Source of the DNA: Marinimicrobium sp050113635
Lineage (GTDB): Bacteria > Pseudomonadota > Gammaproteobacteria > Pseudomonadales > Cellvibrionaceae
Reading direction: 5' to 3'
DNA: 64,000 nucleotides
NCBI RefSeq assembly: GCF_050113635.1
Contig: NZ_JBNJLT010000004.1
Location: forward strand, 248,001-312,000
Shown here: one piece after another, positions 58,462 through 64,000 of the stretch
How the letters are laid out: every line of letters begins with the position of its first letter
How positions within the stretch are numbered: position 1 is the stretch's first letter
Position numbers and translations under genes: made by a program
Notes under the pieces: model-generated
Databases searched by the model: none
Told to the model about the DNA's origin: nothing
What the model saw: the letters and a program-made list of their open reading frames with translations, nothing else

Positions 58462-61400
58462 ATGGCCGGTTCCCTGCTCGATGTGTTGTGGCTGGTATTG
58501 TGTTCGGCGTTGGTGTTTAACATGCAACTCGGATTTCTGTGCCTGGAGTCCGGACTGACCCGTAGCAAGAACGCCATTAATGTGGCCTTGAAGAACATTA
58601 CCGACTTTGCTCTCGCGGTGGTGCTGTATTGGCTTTTTGGTTTTGGCCTGATGTTTGGGGCCAGCGCGGCCGGTTGGCTGGGCACTAGCGACTTTTTGCC
58701 GTCGGCGTTGCTGGACGATGCCTGGTACGCCGCCCTCTTTCTGTTCCAGGCCATGTTCTGCGCCACCGCCGTCACGATCATTTCCGGAGCGTCGGCGGAG
58801 CGCCTGCGCTTCGCCGCTTATGTCCTTATTGGCTTTCTGGTGGCGGGGCTGATTTATCCGGTGTTCGGTCACTGGGCCTGGGCGGGTGTTCATGCGGACG
58901 GTTTGGGCTGGCTGGCCCGACTCGGTTTTGTGGACTTCGCCGGCTCTACGGTGGTGCACAGCGTAGGTGGCTGGGTAGCGCTGGCTGTCTTGCTGATCAT
59001 TGGTCCCCGACAGGGACGGTTCGAGCGCGAGGAGCGAGCCATTCCGGGTTCCAACCTGCCACTGGCCATGCTAGGTGCTCTGCTGCTGTTCTTTGGCTGG
59101 TTCGGCTTTAACGGCGGCAGCACGCTGGCCGCCACCCGCGAAATTCCCGCGATTGTCGTCAACACCTTGCTCGGCGGCGTGGCTGGTGTACTGGGAGTGC
59201 TGGTCGTTAACTGGCGTCTTAAAGGCTACACCGACGCGGTGCAGCCAGTGAACGGGTTGCTGGCGGGGCTGGTGTCGGTGACTGCCGGGGCTCACACCCT
59301 CTCCACTCTGGATGCATTACTGGTCGGCGCGGTGGGTGGTGTCGTGATGATGGTTGCGGATAACCTGCTGGCGCGACGGCGCATTGACGATGCGGTAGGC
59401 GCTGTGCCCGTGCATTTGGCGGCGGGCATTTGGGGCACGCTGGCGGTGGCATTGTTTGGCGATAACGAGCTGGGGCGACTGCAGCAGTTCGGGGTGCAAT
59501 TGACCGGCATACTGGCTTGTGCGATCTGGAGTTTTGGCGTGGCGTATCTGTTGCTGCGGATCCTCAACACCGTGTTTCCCCTGCGAGTGAGTGCGGAGGC
59601 GGAGCGACTGGGTTTGAATGTGGCCGAACACGGCACTCGCACCGAACTGATTGAATTGCTGGAAGCGATGGAGGGCGATGCCCGTGCGGGGGATTTTCAC
59701 GGGGAAGTCCCGGTGGAGCCGTTTACCGAAGTCGGGCAAATCGCCTTTCAGTACAACAAAGTAATTCGTGCGCTGAGCCGCGCGGTGCAAACCACTCAGG
59801 CCATTGTGCGCGATATTCGCGATGGTATTTTAACCTTTACTGCCGAAGGGCGATTGACCAGCTTTAACCCCGGGTCGCGCAAGATGTTTGCGTTGGCCTC
59901 CGATCATCCGGGGCTGTCTTTACGGGAGCTTTTGGACGAGGAGGACTGGCGGCCGGAGTTATGGCTGCCGTCTCCCGGGGGAGAAATCAAGCGGGAAGTA
60001 AAGTGTCGGCGAGGCGACGGCAGTCATTTTCTGGCGGAAATGACCATCAGTCGTGATGCGCTTTCCGGTGGCGATCACTACACTGGAATCGTGCGGGATA
60101 TCACGGAGCGGCGCCGAATGGAGGAACAGCTCTACCACGAAAAAACACTGGCCCAGGTGACCCTGGCCTCTATTGGCGACGGGGTGATTACCACCGACAG
60201 TGCCGGCTGTGTGCAATACCTGAACCCCGTCGCCGAGGAGCTTACCGGTTGGTCATTGGCGGAAATGAATGGCCGTTTGTTCACCGAAATCTATCAGTTG
60301 GTCGACGAAGTCAGCGGCGCGCCGTTGCCTAACTCAATTGAACAGATTCTGCGCAAACCCTATCGGCCCAAAGGCCGGGACGATGGCGCCCATCGTGCAC
60401 TGAAACGGCGAGACGGACGCACAATTCCGGTGCAGGATTCGGTGGCACCCATCCGCGATCCGGAGGGACGTTTGCTGGGTGTGGTACTGACGTTCAGCGA
60501 CGTATCGGTGACCCGGGAGCTGGCCAGGGAGTTGACGCATCAGGCGGCACACGACGCGCTGACCGGTTTGATCAACCGGGCCGAATTTGAACGGCGTCTG
60601 GAGCGGCTGCTGAGCGACGGGGGTGAAGGCGAGCATGTGCTGTGTTACCTGGACCTGGATCAGTTCAAAGTGGTGAACGACACCTGTGGCCATATTGCCG
60701 GTGACGAACTGCTGAGGCAGCTTTCTGTGCTGTTTCAAAGTCGAGTGCGCGACTCCGATGTGCTGGCCAGGCTCGGTGGTGATGAATTCGGTATCGTGTT
60801 GCATCGGTGCGGTGTGGAAGAAGCGTTGCGAGTGGCGGAGAGCATTCGTGAGCTGGTGGAGGATTTCCGGTTTTCCTGGGAGAGCAAAACTTTTGCGGTG
60901 GGCGTGAGTATCGGACTGGTGCCGATTGCGCCATACGACCACGGCTTGAGTCCCTTGCTGGGCGCCGCTGATGCGGCCTGCTATGCGGCCAAAGATTCGG
61001 GCCGTAACCGCGTGCATCTGTATGAGCCCGACGACCAGGTATTGCTGGAACGACAGGGCGAAATGCAGTGGGTGAACCGTTTGCGACGGGCGCTGGACGA
61101 AGACCGGTTGCGGCTGTTCGTGCAGCCGATTGTGCCGCTTAAAGTCGATAGCGCAGACCCGGCTGATAAGCCGGTGCCAAGCTACGAGGTGCTGGTGCGC
61201 ATGCTGGATGAGCGCGGTGGCCTGATTCCGCCGGGCGCCTTTATGCCGGCGGCTGAGCGCTACAGCGTGGCGGCGGGCATCGATCGTTGGGTGGTGGAGA
61301 ATACGCTGGCCTGGGTCGGGGATGATTTCCGCCGCAGCGGCCGCCTGCCAGGCTACTACAGTATTAACATCAGTGCCGACTCGATTACCGACCCGGATTT

Positions 61401-61851
61401 TTTAAACTTTGTGCTGGCCGGACTGGAGTCCTCAGGGGTTCCCCCGGAAAGTATTTGCTTTGAAATTACGGAAACCAGTGCCATCGCTAATCTATCCAGT
61501 GCCGTGCGCTTTATCGAACGGCTGAAATCCATCGGTTGTCGCTTTGCGTTGGATGACTTTGGCTCAGGCGTATCGTCGTTTGGTTATCTGAAAAACCTGC
61601 CTGTTGATTTTATCAAGATTGACGGGAGTTTCGTGAAGGATATCTGTCGTGACTCCACAGCCCATGTGATGGTAGCGTCCATCAATAATATTGGTCAGGA
61701 AATGGGCCTCAAGACCGTGGCGGAGTTCGTAGAATCCGAGGAAATCCTGATGGCCTTGCAGGCATTGGGCGTGGATTACGCCCAGGGTTATTTCCTCGGG
61801 AGACCCGAGCCACTGGATAGCCGCTGGGAGGTTCGGATGATGCCGCGCTGA
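58462..61851 (+). CDS. Ammonium-transporter-like sensor fused to PAS-PAS-GGDEF-EAL
   Basis: A 1129-residue fusion. Residues about 1-395 are an Amt/Mep/Rh domain with about 11 helices: pore features are FQAMFCATAVTIISGASAERLRF, DFAGSTVVHSVGGW with H166, WFGFNGGS and VPVHLAAGIWG with H318, so the twin histidines of ammonium conduction are kept. A HAMP-like linker (to about 450) and two PAS regions (about 460-700) follow. Then GGDEF (772-776, RLGGDEF intact) and EAL-type domain (909-, written EVL; DDFGSGVSSFGYLKN, FEITET and VAEFVES keep the metal residues). It should couple ammonium to c-di-GMP turnover. The ATG 58462 has a gagagag site. Confidence 0.9.
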   Translation: MAGSLLDVLWLVLCSALVFNMQLGFLCLESGLTRSKNAINVALKNITDFALAVVLYWLFGFGLMFGASAAGWLGTSDFLPSALLDDAWYAALFLFQAMFCATAVTIISGASAERLRFAAYVLIGFLVAGLIYPVFGHWAWAGVHADGLGWLARLGFVDFAGSTVVHSVGGWVALAVLLIIGPRQGRFEREERAIPGSNLPLAMLGALLLFFGWFGFNGGSTLAATREIPAIVVNTLLGGVAGVLGVLVVNWRLKGYTDAVQPVNGLLAGLVSVTAGAHTLSTLDALLVGAVGGVVMMVADNLLARRRIDDAVGAVPVHLAAGIWGTLAVALFGDNELGRLQQFGVQLTGILACAIWSFGVAYLLLRILNTVFPLRVSAEAERLGLNVAEHGTRTELIELLEAMEGDARAGDFHGEVPVEPFTEVGQIAFQYNKVIRALSRAVQTTQAIVRDIRDGILTFTAEGRLTSFNPGSRKMFALASDHPGLSLRELLDEEDWRPELWLPSPGGEIKREVKCRRGDGSHFLAEMTISRDALSGGDHYTGIVRDITERRRMEEQLYHEKTLAQVTLASIGDGVITTDSAGCVQYLNPVAEELTGWSLAEMNGRLFTEIYQLVDEVSGAPLPNSIEQILRKPYRPKGRDDGAHRALKRRDGRTIPVQDSVAPIRDPEGRLLGVVLTFSDVSVTRELARELTHQAAHDALTGLINRAEFERRLERLLSDGGEGEHVLCYLDLDQFKVVNDTCGHIAGDELLRQLSVLFQSRVRDSDVLARLGGDEFGIVLHRCGVEEALRVAESIRELVEDFRFSWESKTFAVGVSIGLVPIAPYDHGLSPLLGAADAACYAAKDSGRNRVHLYEPDDQVLLERQGEMQWVNRLRRALDEDRLRLFVQPIVPLKVDSADPADKPVPSYEVLVRMLDERGGLIPPGAFMPAAERYSVAAGIDRWVVENTLAWVGDDFRRSGRLPGYYSINISADSITDPDFLNFVLAGLESSGVPPESICFEITETSAIANLSSAVRFIERLKSIGCRFALDDFGSGVSSFGYLKNLPVDFIKIDGSFVKDICRDSTAHVMVASINNIGQEMGLKTVAEFVESEEILMALQALGVDYAQGYFLGRPEPLDSRWEVRMMPR

Positions 61852-61946
61852 GTAGCCGTGGAGCGATAAATAATGCTTGCCAGAGGCGCGGGTGCAGCGC
61901 AAAATTCGCGCTTCCGGCGCAGGCCGTTTTCGTGAGTCGCTGTCCT

Positions 61947-62747
61947 ATGAATCTGGTTAGTTTTGACCCCTTCCGTACCTTGGGTTTTCCCAATACCCGG
62001 GTTATTAAACCCGAACACTGGATGCGCCATCAGGCGGAATTGACTGCTGCGGATTGGGTGTTGTTTCCCGAGTATTGGCAGATCAACACGCTGGTATACG
62101 GCCTGGGTTGCCGCATCTTCCCGAGCCAGTCCAGTTATTTAATTGGCCACAATAAAGTAGAAATGAGCCGGGTGTTTGAAGCGGTGGCGCCCCGACATGT
62201 GCCCACCACTCACATTTTGGCGAACACACCCGAGAACGCCGAACTTCTATGGGAACGTATGTCTCCGCCCTTTGTGGCGAAGCGCCCCAAAAGCAGCATG
62301 GGGGAAGGCGTCTGGTTGATTGAGGACCGCGAGCAATGGTGTCAGTACCTGACGCGTACCGAGACCTTATACGTTCAGGAGTGGCTTCCCATCGACCGGG
62401 ATATTCGCGTAGTGGTTGTGGGCCGTAGGGTTCTGGCGGCCTATTGGCGCCTGCAGTCCAGTTACAGTTTCCACAATAATATTGCGCGAGGCGGACAGGT
62501 GGATGAAGCGCCAGTGCCTGAAGCGGCCCTGGCGCTTGCGTTGCGGGTGGCGCATCGCTTGCAGGTAGACCACGCGGGTTTTGATATTGCCATGCTCGGC
62601 ACTCATCCCGTCCTGATTGAATTCAATCGCCTGTTCGGACATCAAGGCATTGCCGGAGGAGCGGCACACTTGCGCGAGGCGGTGCTCGGTTATCTGAGTG
62701 AAGCGCTCAGCCCCGGGGACGATCCCGACCACCCCATTGCCGCCTGA
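61947..62747 (+). CDS. RimK-like ATP-grasp protein of unknown substrate
   Basis: A 266-residue ATP-grasp protein. FVAKRPKSSMGEGVWLIEDREQW (about 105-125) is the ATP-binding loop, LYVQEWLPIDRDIRVVVVGRRVLAAYWRLQ and FDIAMLGTHPVLIEFNRLFG the catalytic core. The family ligates a carboxylate to an amine. It begins MNLVSFDPFRTLGFPNTRVI; a GTG 15 bases upstream (61932) could be the start. No partner gene reveals the product. It converges with the cupin gene, 39 bases apart. Confidence 0.78.
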   Translation: MNLVSFDPFRTLGFPNTRVIKPEHWMRHQAELTAADWVLFPEYWQINTLVYGLGCRIFPSQSSYLIGHNKVEMSRVFEAVAPRHVPTTHILANTPENAELLWERMSPPFVAKRPKSSMGEGVWLIEDREQWCQYLTRTETLYVQEWLPIDRDIRVVVVGRRVLAAYWRLQSSYSFHNNIARGGQVDEAPVPEAALALALRVAHRLQVDHAGFDIAMLGTHPVLIEFNRLFGHQGIAGGAAHLREAVLGYLSEALSPGDDPDHPIAA

Positions 62748-62763
62748 CGAGGCGAACACTTAC

Positions 62764-62795
62764 CGGGAATAGGCGGGTAAGGCCGCTTATTCCCG
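62764..62795. terminator. Convergent 13-bp hairpin between ATP-grasp and cupin genes
   Basis: CGGGAATAGGCGG and CCGCTTATTCCCG pair over 13 positions (one G-U) with a 6-base loop. It overlaps the stop of the cupin gene and can end both converging transcripts. There is no T-tract. Confidence 0.6.
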
Positions 62796-63410
62796 AGTGA
62801 GTTGTCGAATGGCCTCGGCATGTTGTGGAAATTGCGATAGCAATGGTTGGCGCTCGCCCAGTGTCATATCTGCAAAGTCAAAACCGGGCGATACCGCCTC
62901 GCTGATCAGTCCATATCCCATGCGGCCTGGCAGTACACGCGAGGCTTTCCAGACGCCGCCCTTTACCGTCATTTGTAAACGTTGGCCGTTGACCACATCG
63001 GGGCCCATGACCAGCGTTTCCAGGCTCCCATCCGGGTAAATCAGGGTGTACTCAATGGGATCACCCATATGATAGTAGTGCACGATATCGGAGCGGTTCA
63101 GATGGAAATGGCCGATAGGTGATTTTGCGGTTAACAGATAAAAAATCGAAGTCATGGTGTAGCGTTCACCATGACGGGTCATGATGGGGCCGCGGTCATC
63201 GGCCTGAAAGGTCCGACGGTAAAAACCGCCCTCCACGTGACCCTCCAGGTTCAACGCCTTGATCACCGCGCGGGCACTGTCCGGCACATTCGTCATAGGG
63301 TGTTCTGCCTCACGGGATTGGGGTGTGAGCTGACAGCCGGCCAGAAGTGCTGAAGCCAGGCAGGGTGCCATGATCCGTTTTAATAAAGGGTTGCAGACAG
63401 GTTTTATCAT
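62787..63410 (-). CDS. Predicted cupin-fold lipoprotein (DUF985-like)
   Basis: A 207-residue precursor with a lipoprotein signal (PCLASALLAGC; lipid-modified C near residue 26). The mature part is a DUF985 cupin (LEGHVEGGFYRRTFQADDRG, TSIFYLLTAKSPIGHFHLNRSDIVHYYHMGDPIEYTLIYPDG, GRMGYGLISEAVSPGFDFADM). Cytoplasmic DUF985 proteins are common; a lipoprotein signal on one is uncommon. Its start (MIKPVCNPLLKRIMAP) has gaaagag. Neighbour of puuE, 100 bases away on the same strand. Confidence 0.8.
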   Translation of the reverse strand: MIKPVCNPLLKRIMAPCLASALLAGCQLTPQSREAEHPMTNVPDSARAVIKALNLEGHVEGGFYRRTFQADDRGPIMTRHGERYTMTSIFYLLTAKSPIGHFHLNRSDIVHYYHMGDPIEYTLIYPDGSLETLVMGPDVVNGQRLQMTVKGGVWKASRVLPGRMGYGLISEAVSPGFDFADMTLGERQPLLSQFPQHAEAIRQLTRE

Positions 63411-63510
63411 AGCGGCTCTTTCATTATGTAAAAGCAATCATTGTTTAAAAGCATTGTTGTGCTGTCTCTACCGACGGCGGCGTTGTCCGTGCGGTGTTTT
63501 TCGATGTCCG

Positions 63511-64000
63511 TTAAGCGGGATGGTTTTGTCGCCAGTGGTGTGCGATATCCGCCCGACGACACAGCCAGACATCGTTGTGGCGCCGTACATAATGCAAAAA
63601 CCGTTGCAGCGCCTGGAATCGACCCGGGCGACCGATAATGCGGCAGTGCAGCCCGACGCTCATCATCTTGGGCGCATAGGCCCCTTCGGCGTACAACGTA
63701 TCGAAACTGTCCTTCAGGTAGGTGTAGAACTGGTCGCCGCAGTTGAACCCCTGGGGCGCCGCGAAGCGCATATCGTTGTTGTCCAGCGTGTAGGGAATGA
63801 TCAGGTGTGGATCGTGTTGCTCGCTGTAATGCCAGTAAGGCAGATCGTCGGCGTAGGAATCCGAGTCGTAGAGAAACCCGCCTTGCTCCAGAATCAAGTG
63901 ACGGGTATTTGGGCTGTCTCGGCCCGTATACCAGCCCAGCGGTCGTTCGCCCGTGACCCGGGTGTGGATGTCGATGGCCTGCTCAATATGAGCGCGCTCT
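63511..64000 (-). CDS. puuE: Allantoinase PuuE, C-terminal part (truncated by window edge)
   Basis: The minus-strand frame stays open to the right edge and is the C-terminal part of a polysaccharide-deacetylase-fold allantoinase. ERPLGWYTGRDSPNTRHL, GGFLYDSDSYADDLPYWHYSEQHDPHLIIPYTLDNNDMRFA and the C-terminal segment with KMMSVGLHCRIIGRPGRF match PuuE. It opens allantoin to allantoate, continuing the urate route of UraH-UraD. The start lies outside the window. The 63411-63510 gap before the cupin gene holds no clear feature. Confidence 0.93.
   Translation of the reverse strand, partial: ERAHIEQAIDIHTRVTGERPLGWYTGRDSPNTRHLILEQGGFLYDSDSYADDLPYWHYSEQHDPHLIIPYTLDNNDMRFAAPQGFNCGDQFYTYLKDSFDTLYAEGAYAPKMMSVGLHCRIIGRPGRFQALQRFLHYVRRHNDVWLCRRADIAHHWRQNHPA

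Noticed and set aside
1..64000. Mobile elements, CRISPR arrays, prophage genes
   Set aside because: No transposase, integrase, regularly spaced repeat or phage structural gene was seen; the duplications noted are short tandem repeats.

Overview
This window is a dense, moderately GC-rich stretch of a gammaproteobacterial chromosome. Gene content (oxyR-recG, ubiC-ubiA-phoB-phoR, asmA-mutY-yggX near tRNA-Phe), a TonB-dependent receptor of the type common in polysaccharide-degrading marine bacteria and a secreted family 2 glycosidase suggest a free-living Cellvibrionales-like organism (for example near Marinimicrobium or Cellvibrio). That placement is inferred from gene order only. I see no insertion sequence, prophage, CRISPR array or rRNA. 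One tRNA gene (Phe) is present.

Layout: 1-5 kb: radC, ribosomal proteins L28/L33, a small outer-membrane barrel, an ECF42-type sigma factor with its DGPF/YCII partner and a matching promoter, then a WYL regulator. 5-8 kb: soxR with a perfect SoxR box in front of a divergent GyrI-like protein and an ABC exporter. 8-16.7 kb: recQ, an SDR, oxyR, recG, a YbaK-HDOD protein, a FAH-family hydratase and a thioesterase. 16.7-23 kb: a dicarboxylate symporter, ubiC-ubiA, phoB-phoR with a Pho box, and a two-gene membrane protein/winged-helix operon with palindromes over its promoter. 23-30.5 kb: a TonB-dependent receptor, gcvH and gcvT, and a Fur-box-preceded ferric-iron transporter lacking its ATPase. 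30.6-40.4 kb: asmA, mutY, a GH2 enzyme inserted before yggX, a YegS-like lipid kinase, a DUF2383-like protein, tRNA-Phe, a small membrane protein, a cold-shock protein and an MscS-like channel.

40.4-58.3 kb is the most coherent accessory block: a purine-nitrogen scavenging island. It has two secreted nucleosidase/phosphorylase-family proteins, a BMP-type ABC importer, a RutR-like TetR regulator, an 8-oxoguanine deaminase, and a tightly overlapping xdhA-xdhB-xdhC-uraD-uraH-guaD-puuD operon ending in a DUF1330 protein. PuuE allantoinase enters from the right edge (63.5-64 kb). Together they would take nucleosides or bases to xanthine, urate and allantoin, releasing ammonia. Immediately downstream lies a 1129-residue ammonium-transporter-like sensor fused to PAS-GGDEF-EAL.

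The main discovery is regulatory. Sigma-54 (-24/-12, GG-N10-GC) promoter elements can be read upstream of the ABC importer, of xdhA, of the purine nucleoside permease-like gene and of the Amt-GGDEF-EAL sensor. A weaker one precedes the secreted nucleosidase. Near two of them is a RutR-like palindrome (one perfect, one degenerate). I propose a single nitrogen-limitation regulon linking purine scavenging to c-di-GMP signalling through an ammonium sensor. All functional calls are from sequence reading; no database search was run.
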